Assembly: GCA_016929815.1 (NCBI GenBank)
Contig: JAFGIC010000126.1
Span: forward strand, 1 to 6,665
Reading direction: 5' to 3'
Source of the DNA: Deltaproteobacteria bacterium
GTDB taxonomy: Bacteria > Desulfobacterota > DSM-4660 > Desulfatiglandales > HGW-15
Length of the DNA stretch: 6,665 nucleotides
Made by a program: the position numbers and the translations under genes. Position 1 is the stretch's first letter, and every line of letters begins with the position of its first letter. The notes under the pieces are model-generated. The model was not told the origin of the DNA and searched no databases. It saw nothing but the letters and a program-made list of their open reading frames with translations. Below are positions 1 to 5,573 of the stretch, piece after piece.

Positions 1-2109
1 AATCAGCAGAAGGTACCCATCGCCATGGAGGTAATTTCCGGCGATGAGATCAAGGAGTTGGGGAAAAACGATATTGAGCAGATCCTTGGCAACATTTCGA
101 GCGCTATTGTCAACAAGGCCGGAAGCAACTTGAGGATTTCCCTCAGAGGGATCAGCGATGATCAACCTGAAAACAGGGTTCAGGTATCGTCTCCCACCGT
201 GGCCGTAAACATGGACGGCGTTATGAGTAACAGGCAGCAAAGCGGACAGGGCCTTTATGACCTTGAAAGGGTAGAGGTGCTTTATGGCCCGCAAAGCACA
301 CTATACGCAAGTTCGACCCCGGGAGGCATCGTAAACATAGTAAGCGCAACCCCGAAGACCGATAAATTTGAGGCATCCAGCACTCTTGAATTAGGGAATT
401 ACAACCTCAAACATATTGAAGGCGCGGTGAATGCCCCTGTCATAGATACAATAGCCTTGCGTGCAGCCGTTTCCATTACCAAAAGGGACGGTTATCTTAC
501 AAACGGCGGAGATGATGAAGACTCGAAATCCGCACGTCTCAGGGCGCTGTTCAAACCGAACGACAAATTTTCATTTCTGGTCACCGGTGAAATAACAAAG
601 GTCGCCAATTATGGATTCGGAGGCGTTACGGCATTTATTAATCAGGATGATGAGGATGAACCATGGACTTCAGCTGAAGAATCAACCGGCAACGCAAGAA
701 AACAGACACAAAAGAAGATATACGGGACAATAAACCTGGATCTTAATTTCGCAACCTTAACCGTAACCCCGTCCTACAGCAAATCTTCTTCGCCGTCCGA
801 CAGTTCAATGGAAGATCCGCCCGGGTCGGGCAACCTCGTCACTTCCGTCGGAACAAGAGACAATTATGAAAAAGGAATAGAAGTGCGCATGGCATCTTCA
901 GAGGATTTCCTTTTCAAATGGATAACCGGTTTAATCTGGTACAAATCGCTGGATGAGATGACCAACGATTCATCTAACGGCAGCTATAACAGGATGCACA
1001 ATATGCAACAGACCAAGGCCTTCTATGGAAATATTACATATCCGGTTACGGACAGATTTCGCGCAACAGGAGGATTTCGAATAACCAATGATAAAAATGA
1101 TTCATACAACCTGGAATACCCTCCAAGGCCGGGCAGAACTGTAGGCGGTGCAGAGATTACCAATATGAAATATACCAATCCGGATTTCAAGGTCGGCATT
1201 GAATATGATGTGAGCGAAAAATCCATGTTATATTCCGACTTGTCATCAAGCTATCGCACCCAGGGCATGGCCTTTGATGCCGAGGGGAATACCTTTCCTT
1301 CTGAAGAGCTGAAGTCTTTTACCGTCGGGGCAAAAAACCGTTTCCTGGAAAACAGACTGCAGGTGAATATCGCTGCCTTCTATTATGATTATAATAATTA
1401 TCTGGCGGTCGGCGGGGCACAGTACGTAGATCAGAAAGATCTTAATGGCGATGGGGATTACGATGACACAGGTCTCTACGATGACTCGATCGGCGGCACC
1501 AGGGATGAGACGATTATACAGGATGATGATATGGGAAAGACGGTCGGAGACGTTTATGAATATGGAGTCGATCTGCAGACCAGTGCTATTATAACCGAAA
1601 AGGACAAATTGGATTTCTCGATTTCATATCTGAATTCAAAATTCAAGAAACTCTTTTTTGATTTCATGGATATAACCAATTCGCAGGGGATAGCTGATCT
1701 GGACTACGAGGGAAAGGGAAAGACCTATTCTCCCCATTGGACAATAACCGCCTCCTACAGCCATAATTTCAGCCTCTGGAATGGCGGTGTGCTCACAACA
1801 CGCATTGACGCACGTTTTAAATCGAAATTCTTCATGACCTGGAAGGAAGAGGCGCTTGCCATTGATACGACCACTTATGAACCTATGGCTTATGATTTAA
1901 GGGGATACAGGGATCAGGAGGCATTCGTAAAAGGAGATTTTTCCGCGACCTATGCACATCCTACCGGAACCTGGAACCTTACCGGTTATGTGAAAAATTT
2001 GACCAATTATGCTGAAAAAACAAGTTACATAGTTATGGGCGGAGGCAGGGGGACCATGATGATAGGCTCGCCAAGGACCTATGGAGGCGTTCTCTCAGTA
2101 AAATTTTAA
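1..2109 (+). CDS. TonB-dependent outer-membrane receptor, 5' end outside window
   Basis: This is an outer-membrane beta-barrel receptor that would import a ligand using TonB/ExbBD energy. The frame is open from base 1, so the Met at base 25 is internal: the residues around it (QQKVPIA.EVISG) match the usual start of the plug domain, and the signal peptide and TonB box must lie upstream. Plug motifs seen are SLRGI (139-153), V.MDGV (about 205-225), LYDLERVEVLYGPQSTLY (253-306) and PGGIVNIV just after. The family usually reads RGPQGTLYG and TGGAINI, so this is a slightly divergent member. About 585 residues of barrel follow, with alternating aromatic strands, and the protein ends SVKF with the C-terminal Phe typical of barrels inserted by BAM. 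A surface-loop candidate, DLNGDGDYDD (from base 1438), resembles a calcium-binding loop. Receptors with this plug style include siderophore and aromatic or steroid importers; the ligand here is unknown. The family call is firm. Confidence 0.95.
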   Translation, partial: NQQKVPIAMEVISGDEIKELGKNDIEQILGNISSAIVNKAGSNLRISLRGISDDQPENRVQVSSPTVAVNMDGVMSNRQQSGQGLYDLERVEVLYGPQSTLYASSTPGGIVNIVSATPKTDKFEASSTLELGNYNLKHIEGAVNAPVIDTIALRAAVSITKRDGYLTNGGDDEDSKSARLRALFKPNDKFSFLVTGEITKVANYGFGGVTAFINQDDEDEPWTSAEESTGNARKQTQKKIYGTINLDLNFATLTVTPSYSKSSSPSDSSMEDPPGSGNLVTSVGTRDNYEKGIEVRMASSEDFLFKWITGLIWYKSLDEMTNDSSNGSYNRMHNMQQTKAFYGNITYPVTDRFRATGGFRITNDKNDSYNLEYPPRPGRTVGGAEITNMKYTNPDFKVGIEYDVSEKSMLYSDLSSSYRTQGMAFDAEGNTFPSEELKSFTVGAKNRFLENRLQVNIAAFYYDYNNYLAVGGAQYVDQKDLNGDGDYDDTGLYDDSIGGTRDETIIQDDDMGKTVGDVYEYGVDLQTSAIITEKDKLDFSISYLNSKFKKLFFDFMDITNSQGIADLDYEGKGKTYSPHWTITASYSHNFSLWNGGVLTTRIDARFKSKFFMTWKEEALAIDTTTYEPMAYDLRGYRDQEAFVKGDFSATYAHPTGTWNLTGYVKNLTNYAEKTSYIVMGGGRGTMMIGSPRTYGGVLSVKF

Positions 2110-2129
2110 TTCTTTATGAAGAACATCCG

Positions 2130-2168
2130 GCCCCGGCAGACACCTTGTTTAGCCGGGGCACGTTTATC
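2130..2168 (+). terminator. Terminator-like hairpin after the receptor gene
   Basis: An 8-bp GC-rich stem, GCCCCGGC (2130-2137) with GCCGGGGC (2152-2159), encloses a 14-base loop and begins 20 bases after the receptor stop codon. The following sequence (ACGTTTATC) has only a short T run, so termination may be partial or factor-assisted. Position and stem strength support the call. Confidence 0.55.
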
Positions 2169-2244
2169 TCCGGGCTCGATTACTTTAATCCATTTCGAAG
2201 ACGCATTCAGCTACGCCGAGGAATAAACCTCCCCAGCCCTTTCA

Positions 2245-2279
2245 CTGAATCCCTCATCTGTAATGGATGGGGGATTCAG
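2245..2279. repeat. 14-bp inverted repeat hairpin
   Basis: CTGAATCCCTCATC (2245-2258) pairs with GATGGGGGATTCAG (2266-2279) over 14 positions with one T.G wobble and a 7-base loop. No T tract follows, so it is not a standard intrinsic terminator. It could protect the receptor transcript's 3' end or be a dispersed palindromic repeat. Confidence 0.6.
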
Positions 2280-2328
2280 ACAGGAGTCACCAATAACACT
2301 ACCCGTGATTTTTTTAAAAAACAGCGCG

Positions 2329-2347
2329 AAATGTCATAAAATAGTCA
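2329..2347. repeat. Imperfect direct repeat, copy 1
   Basis: AAATGTCATAAAATAGTCA matches AAATGCCATAAAATATTCA at 2765-2783 with two differences in 19 bases. Flanking bases do not continue the match well. It could be a dispersed genomic repeat or the ends of a degenerate insertion; the evidence does not decide. Confidence 0.4.
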
Positions 2348-2464
2348 TCATCTGCCATAGCCTATTATTAAACTTCCTTTTATACTGGCGCCATATCTTG
2401 AAGCATTTTCATTTTCCTCCTAAAAAATGAGATTTATTCAGGATAGAGACTTCTCTCAAAGGGA

Positions 2465-2519
2465 GCGACCGGTCTGGGGGATTCTTAGCCCTCCAGGTTT
2501 TTCCCTCGGGGCCGGTTGC
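2465..2519. other. Folded intergenic block with closing stem and inner hairpin
   Basis: An outer stem GCGACCGG (2465-2472) pairs with CCGGTTGC (2512-2519), with one G.T wobble. It encloses an inner hairpin CTGGGGG (2474-2480) with CCTCCAG (2490-2496), also with one wobble, which is followed directly by GTTTTTCC. The inner hairpin plus T run resembles an intrinsic terminator on the plus strand, about 360 bases after the receptor stop. The whole could also be a structured RNA. It matches no riboswitch consensus that I recognise. Confidence 0.35.
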
Positions 2520-2664
2520 TAACCCCTGTGATGTAATCAGGCTTATTCGCTTTATCTTTTAAACGGATCAACATAATCCTGCGAATGAAAATTATAGCTG
2601 CGGAGCTTAAATAATAATCCTTTTTATTTACACACAGGTCCACGATCCAGAGGCCTGTCTTGGC

Positions 2665-2733
2665 TAGTCCCGTGGGGCGGGCGTCACGCCCGGCTCAGAA
2701 ACCCTCCTTGGCCGAATTCGCCCCACAGGACTA
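2665..2733. repeat. Nested palindromic element
   Basis: Outer arms TAGTCCCGTGGGGCG (2665-2679) and CGCCCCACAGGACTA (2719-2733) pair at 14 of 15 positions, with one C/A mismatch. Inside is a second palindrome, CGGGCGT (2678-2684) and ACGCCCG (2686-2692), which overlaps the outer left arm by two bases, so the two folds compete at their edge. The GC-rich, nested form is typical of REP-like or MITE-like dispersed repeats. The short TTTT after the right arm makes a terminator role possible but less likely. Confidence 0.55.
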
Positions 2734-2764
2734 ATTTTAATCTTACGACCCCCAATCCGACGTC

Positions 2765-2783
2765 AAATGCCATAAAATATTCA
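2765..2783. repeat. Imperfect direct repeat, copy 2
   Basis: Second copy of the 19-base repeat seen at 2329-2347 (17 of 19 bases identical). It lies 32 bases after the nested palindrome and about 170 bases before the EF-hand start codon. Confidence 0.4.
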
Positions 2784-2866
2784 CAAATTATCATATACAA
2801 ATGAGATATATAGTTCTATTTATGCTGAACCATTTTCTGCAAACCGACACCATTCAGAAATTTAAC

Positions 2867-2934
2867 AGTCGGCCAAATTGCCTGTAACGGCAGAAAACTG
2901 ATTGGTTGAGTTTAATTTACATTTCATAAGGAGG
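2867..2934 (+). promoter_or_regulatory. Leader of the EF-hand gene, shared with the lipoprotein gene
   Basis: AGTCGGCCAAATTG begins at 2867, 72 bases before the ATG. TTAATTTACATTTCATAAG (2912-2930) runs into the ribosome-binding site AAGGAGG (2928-2934), four bases before the ATG at 2939. Closely similar blocks occur in the same order and at the same distance before the lipoprotein gene (3823-3887). This implies a common origin and possibly shared control. No clear -35/-10 pair could be assigned upstream. Confidence 0.6.
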
Positions 2935-2938
2935 CATT

Positions 2939-3406
2939 ATGAGTATCAAAAGAATTTTATCGATAACCTGTCTTTCCATATTATTTGCCTTACCTGTTCT
3001 TGCGCAGACGCCATCCGGCCCTGCCCAGACAACCCCTGCCTTTGCCCCTCCGGGAGATGCAGCCGGCGCTCCCCAGGGTGATGCAGGCGGTGGCGGAGCC
3101 GCGATGCCGCAGACAAAGGCATTCAACGTTGACGCCTTTGTCGATGGCGTTGATAAAGATAAGGATGGTTTCATGACAAAGGAAGAATTTACGGCCGCAG
3201 GCCTGACCGACAGAATGTTTTTAACACCCCCCTTCTGCGACCCCGATCATGATGAGAAGATCAGCGCCAAGGAGATGTCCGAATGCAAACTGCCTGAGGC
3301 TGTTGACATGAACAAGGACGGCAAGCTTACCAAGGAGGAACTGGTGACATTCGAAGGCACCTCCCTGGGCAAGGAAAGAGGCCCAGGCGAAGCAAAACCC
3401 GAATAA
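2939..3406 (+). CDS. Exported protein with three EF-hand calcium loops
   Basis: A 155-residue protein with a signal peptide (K4-R5, hydrophobic 6-21, probable cleavage after VLA at 22), so it acts in the periplasm or outside the cell. Residues 24-60 are a Pro/Gly/Ala-rich disordered linker. Three EF-hand loops follow: 72-83 (D72, D74, D76, G77, T80, E83), 101-112 (D101, D103, D105, S109, E112, with Glu instead of the usual Gly at position six) and 123-134 (D123, N125, D127, G128, T131, E134). The first and third are canonical and should bind calcium. C100 and C116 bracket the second loop and could form a disulfide. The C-terminus is charged and Gly/Pro-rich. The start is set by AAGGAGG just upstream. 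Its role is unknown: sensor, buffer or calcium-dependent adaptor for the neighbouring envelope proteins are all possible. No catalytic domain is visible. Confidence 0.9.
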   Translation: MSIKRILSITCLSILFALPVLAQTPSGPAQTTPAFAPPGDAAGAPQGDAGGGGAAMPQTKAFNVDAFVDGVDKDKDGFMTKEEFTAAGLTDRMFLTPPFCDPDHDEKISAKEMSECKLPEAVDMNKDGKLTKEELVTFEGTSLGKERGPGEAKPE

Positions 3407-3449
3407 GTCAAGATACAATTCATAACAAATTAAAAAGGAGGATGATGAA

Positions 3450-3640
3450 ATGCCGGAGAAACAATCGGCAGTGAACTCGGTCCGCAGGGCGGCGGCGCTG
3501 CCTCAGCAAACTGGGACTATGTATATAAAAACCAGTACAGAGGTTGGTCGAAAGACTCTATTGTAACAATGACTCCCAGACCTCCTGAGCCATACAAGAC
3601 CTTCAGCGAGACCTGGTCCTATATGGATGAAGGGGAATAA
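3450..3640 (+). pseudogene. Broken SnoaL-like paralogue: start site plus C-terminal tail only
   Basis: AAGGAGG (3435-3441) stands eight bases before an ATG at 3450, a good initiation site 43 bases after the EF-hand stop. From that ATG the frame stops after 38 codons (TAA 3564-3566) and looks unlike protein. In another frame, 3449-3640, the sequence reads GPQGGGAASANWDYVYK and then RPPEPYKTFSETWSYMDEGE before TAA. That frame has no usable start: TGA stands at 3446. The tail matches the end of the intact lipoprotein (QPEPYYTFSETFSYG), including a 16-base identity, ACCTTCAGCGAGACCT, at 3599-3614. The sequence therefore holds an initiation region and the tail of a paralogue, with the signal peptide and SnoaL domain missing and a frame offset. 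Deletion plus frameshift of a tandem duplicate is the simplest reading. A sequencing error could account for the frame offset but not for the missing domain. Confidence 0.75.
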
Positions 3641-3647
3641 AAGGGTG

Positions 3648-3676
3648 TGCATCCGAAAATCTGATTTTCGGATGCA
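3648..3676. repeat. Perfect 13-bp hairpin after the broken gene
   Basis: TGCATCCGAAAAT (3648-3660) and ATTTTCGGATGCA (3664-3676) pair perfectly around a 3-base loop, starting eight bases after the TAA at 3638-3640. No T tract follows. It probably acts as a transcript-end stabilising hairpin, or as part of a tandem terminator with the hairpin at 3724. Confidence 0.65.
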
Positions 3677-3723
3677 TGCTGTCAGTTGTAGGCATTCAGC
3701 CTTCAGTGAAAGTTTTATAATAC

Positions 3724-3759
3724 AAAAGGCAGGAGATGGGGTCCATTTCCTGCCTTTTT
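3724..3759 (+). terminator. Strong intrinsic terminator
   Basis: AAAAGGCAGGA (3724-3734) pairs with TCCTGCCTTTT (3748-3758). The inner bases GATGG/CCATT extend the stem to 16 pairs (one G.T) around a 3-base loop, and the right arm ends in a run of five T. It would end the transcript carrying the EF-hand gene and the broken gene, separating it from the lipoprotein gene. Confidence 0.88.
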
Positions 3760-3777
3760 GCCGTCAAAAAAATATCC

Positions 3778-3807
3778 CTGGCACAAGCGACAGGCATGTC
3801 CTATAAT
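3778..3807 (+). promoter_or_regulatory. Probable sigma-70 promoter of the lipoprotein gene
   Basis: The -10 box TATAAT (3802-3807) is a full consensus match. CTGGCA (3778-3783) is a weak -35 (four of six), with an 18-base spacer. It lies just after the strong terminator and gives a leader of roughly 80 bases before the ATG at 3895. Confidence 0.5.
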
Positions 3808-3822
3808 GTAAAAGAGGTGTTT

Positions 3823-3887
3823 AGTCGGCAATTGGCAGGTTCCCCTTTTGGGGCGTAGTGTGAGGTTAATTACATTCATAAGGGAGG
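3823..3887 (+). promoter_or_regulatory. Leader of the lipoprotein gene, shared with the EF-hand gene
   Basis: AGTCGGCAATTGG starts at 3823, 72 bases before the ATG, and TTAATTACATTCATAAG lies at 3866-3882. Both correspond to blocks in the EF-hand leader (2867-2934) in order and spacing. A small hairpin CCCC-TTTT-GGGG (3842-3853) lies between the two blocks and is not evident in the other copy. The ribosome-binding site AAGGGAGG (3880-3887) is seven bases from the ATG. Confidence 0.6.
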
Positions 3888-3894
3888 TTTTGAC

Positions 3895-4776
3895 ATGAAA
3901 AGTTTATCAATAAGCATTCCATTAATATTATTCGCTTTTTGCATCCTTTTATTTCTGCCCGCATGCAGCAAAAAAAATGCCGAGCTGGAGGCGGAAATCG
4001 CACGGGTAGAAAAACTGGCCCAGCGAGCCTTGGATGTGCAGGAGGTTCAGAACGTGTGGAGCAGGCATGCCTCCTATGACGCGGCGGGCATGAACCGGGA
4101 GCAGATCAAAGACATCTGGGCGCAGAACCAGCCTGATGTCGCATTTATACAGAATACTGAAATGCGCATAGGGCTTGACAACATCATTGCATATTATTGC
4201 GATATGTGGGATGAGACGCGAAAGGCGAGGCTGCAAGCCATCAGAAAGCTCTTTCCCGAGATACCTGATGACGAGAAGTATGCCCTCGCAGGCTGGATGA
4301 AAATGCATACCAACACAACACCGAACATACAGATCGCCGGAGACGGCCAGACCGCCAAGGGATCATGGGAATCCCCAGGGTTCATTACCGAACTGGCAGG
4401 CGATAATTTTATGGCCGCATGGATATGGGAGAGATATTTCGTGGACTTTATTAAAGAGGACGGCAAATGGAAGATATGGCATGCAAACCTCCTTGTCCAG
4501 TTCATGACCCCCTTTGAAAAGAGCTGGGTCGAGAGTTCCATGGAGCAGGTAAAAGGATCTGCCAGCGGCGCTCCCGGTGCAGGGGGCAGCATGGGCGGGA
4601 TGCCGACCGGCGCAGCCGCTGCAAAGACCGAACTCCGCAGCCGGCTGTTTGCAGTCAACAAGTTGTGCGGCCCATTGAGCGAAAATTTCCCGAAACAGCC
4701 CGAGCCCTATTACACCTTCAGCGAGACCTTCAGTTACGGGCCTGACATGCTGGAGCAGGAGGCAGCAAAAAAATAA
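3895..4776 (+). CDS. SnoaL-like (NTF2-fold) lipoprotein
   Basis: A 293-residue protein with a lipoprotein signal: hydrophobic 6-22 and lipobox LPAC with C24. Ser at +2 favours outer-membrane sorting. A short charged helix (28-45) leads into a SnoaL-like/NTF2-fold domain at about 45-205, recognised from VQEVQNVWSRHASYDAAGM near its start, MHTNTTPNIQIAGDGQTAKG in the middle, and DFIKEDGKWKIWHANLLVQF near its end. Residues 222-243 are a Gly/Ala/Pro/Met linker. The tail ends QPEPYYTFSETFSYGPDML, a motif that I recall ending SnoaL-like proteins of this type and that recurs in the broken gene upstream. NTF2-fold domains form cone-shaped pockets for hydrophobic ligands and can be isomerases, hydrolases or simple binders; no catalytic residue can be assigned here. 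A membrane-anchored form is unusual for a family that I know mostly as cytosolic. It has its own promoter and terminator. The domain call is good; the function is unknown. Confidence 0.85.
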   Translation: MKSLSISIPLILFAFCILLFLPACSKKNAELEAEIARVEKLAQRALDVQEVQNVWSRHASYDAAGMNREQIKDIWAQNQPDVAFIQNTEMRIGLDNIIAYYCDMWDETRKARLQAIRKLFPEIPDDEKYALAGWMKMHTNTTPNIQIAGDGQTAKGSWESPGFITELAGDNFMAAWIWERYFVDFIKEDGKWKIWHANLLVQFMTPFEKSWVESSMEQVKGSASGAPGAGGSMGGMPTGAAAAKTELRSRLFAVNKLCGPLSENFPKQPEPYYTFSETFSYGPDMLEQEAAKK

Positions 4777-4822
4777 ATTATCGATGGAGCCTTTAACCTT
4801 TAATCCGGATACATGGAACACC

Positions 4823-4850
4823 TGCCTGCTGATATCCAGCAGGCATTTAT
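4823..4850 (+). terminator. Intrinsic terminator after the lipoprotein gene
   Basis: TGCCTGCTG (4823-4831) pairs perfectly with CAGCAGGCA (4837-4845) around a 5-base loop, followed by TTTAT. It lies between two convergent genes. On the minus strand there is no T tract, so it serves mainly the lipoprotein gene. Confidence 0.75.
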
Positions 4851-4881
4851 AAAGTAATTGTTTAAGTATCTTGATTCTATA

Positions 4882-5355
4882 TCACCATTTGGGGATTCTA
4901 TCGCCCATGTCCATCCAGTTAACAATATCAAAGGACTGGTTGCATTCCGGGCACCCGATTCGTGTAATATAACTGGGGCATTGGTCTTTTGAAAGCTCCT
5001 TGGTAAAACCGCAATTCGGACACTTGATCATTATACTGCGAGATGCCGGTGTTTTTGCTGGAAACCTTTGAGTCAGTATGTCCCATGCCGTTTTGATTCC
5101 TTTAATCTTAAGGTACTTATTGATTATCACGTGACAATAAACACACTCTTCGGACGGATCTTGAAGCTCGCCGCATTTCGGGCAATGCATGGAATATTGG
5201 AAATGTTTTTCAAACTGGCTCTTTTGTATAAAAAGATTTTTATTGCAGTGCGGACATGGAATCCACTTGCCTTCCTCAGTAATACTTTCAACAGGGATAC
5301 CCAGGGCGGCATTGCAGTATTTACAATTTATAAGCATAATATCACGTCCAGCCAT
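4882..5355 (-). CDS. Soluble protein with three zinc ribbons
   Basis: A 157-residue protein with twelve cysteines forming three four-Cys sets: C11/C14/C34/C37, C58/C61/C71/C74 and C112/C115/C135/C138 (C126 lies outside the sets but adds to the Cys count, giving thirteen in all). Each set has the CxxC...CxxC form of a structural zinc ribbon. The first and third resemble MJ0042-type domains. The middle one (HCPKCGELQDPSEECVYCH) resembles a module that I associate with Desulfobacterota. No membrane segment or enzyme domain is seen. GGAGGAGGT with eight bases of spacing sets the start at 5355 rather than at the Met seven codons in. It is convergent with the lipoprotein gene and shows no functional link to it. 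Nucleic-acid or protein binding is the general expectation; nothing more specific can be claimed. Confidence 0.85.
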   Translation of the reverse strand: MAGRDIMLINCKYCNAALGIPVESITEEGKWIPCPHCNKNLFIQKSQFEKHFQYSMHCPKCGELQDPSEECVYCHVIINKYLKIKGIKTAWDILTQRFPAKTPASRSIMIKCPNCGFTKELSKDQCPSYITRIGCPECNQSFDIVNWMDMGDRIPKW

Positions 5356-5496
5356 AATCCGGACCTCCTCCGACTGAGATCATCTGTGAATCAAGTTATA
5401 TACTTTTTATTTATATCTCATATTTCCTCCGAAATTGCCATACATAATTACTTAGTATTCATTCGAAAACACCAATTTTCTGATTCACGATGTCAG

Positions 5497-5512
5497 TCCC
5501 GCCAAGGCGGGA
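5497..5512. repeat. Short GC-rich palindrome
   Basis: TCCCGCC-AA-GGCGGGA is a perfect 7-bp stem with a 2-base loop in AT-rich surroundings. This form is typical of dispersed palindromic repeats. No T run follows. Confidence 0.5.
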
Positions 5513-5541
5513 TCAGCAAAACCTTATTAATTAAACGATCT

Positions 5542-5573
5542 AGCTGAATGCTAATCGCTGAAAGCTGAAAGCT
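5542..5573. repeat. Degenerate tandem repeat of GCTGAAA
   Basis: Four GCTGAA- or GCTAAT-like units follow each other (AGCTGAATGCTAATC then GCTGAAAGCTGAAAGCT); the two clearest are exact 7-base GCTGAAA copies. It directly abuts the hairpin at 5573-5603. Its function is unknown; it may be part of the same dispersed element. Confidence 0.5.

Larger units (their letters stand above)
2110..2938. other. 829-base intergenic region without a convincing gene
   Basis: Between the receptor and the EF-hand gene I find no reading frame with protein-like composition on either strand. What it holds is listed separately: the post-receptor hairpin, a 14-bp hairpin at 2245-2279, a 19-base imperfect direct repeat (2329-2347 and 2765-2783), a folded block at 2465-2519, a long nested palindrome at 2665-2733, and the leader of the EF-hand gene from about 2867. 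The stretch 2530-2640 is AT-rich and shows nothing I can name. Confidence 0.6.

Noticed and set aside
25..27. ATG at base 25 as the receptor start
   Set aside because: The frame is open upstream and the preceding residues QQKVPIA belong to the plug domain; no signal peptide follows the ATG.
2145..2339. 64-codon plus-strand frame after the receptor
   Set aside because: It runs through the terminator and the 14-bp hairpin, has no ribosome-binding site and does not look like a folded protein.
2380..2406. Minus-strand 8-codon frame preceded by AGGAGG (complement of 2416-2421)
   Set aside because: The start signal looks good, but the product is only eight residues and no gene follows on that strand; chance is likely in AT-rich DNA with CCTCC.
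3450..3566. 38-codon frame from the best-placed ATG, read as a real small gene
   Set aside because: Its composition (VRRAAALPQQTGTM) is not protein-like, and the meaningful tail lies in another frame; treated as the broken gene's start.
3778..3796. TGGCAC resembling a sigma-54 -24 element
   Set aside because: No TTGC -12 element occurs at the required spacing; the TATAAT downstream fits sigma-70 better.
3949..4821. Long minus-strand frames opposite the lipoprotein gene
   Set aside because: Antisense shadows of a well-supported coding region, without start signals or recognisable domains.
5068..5547. 159-codon plus-strand frame
   Set aside because: Mostly antisense to the zinc-ribbon gene, whose cysteine pattern and ribosome-binding site are clear; it ends within repeats.
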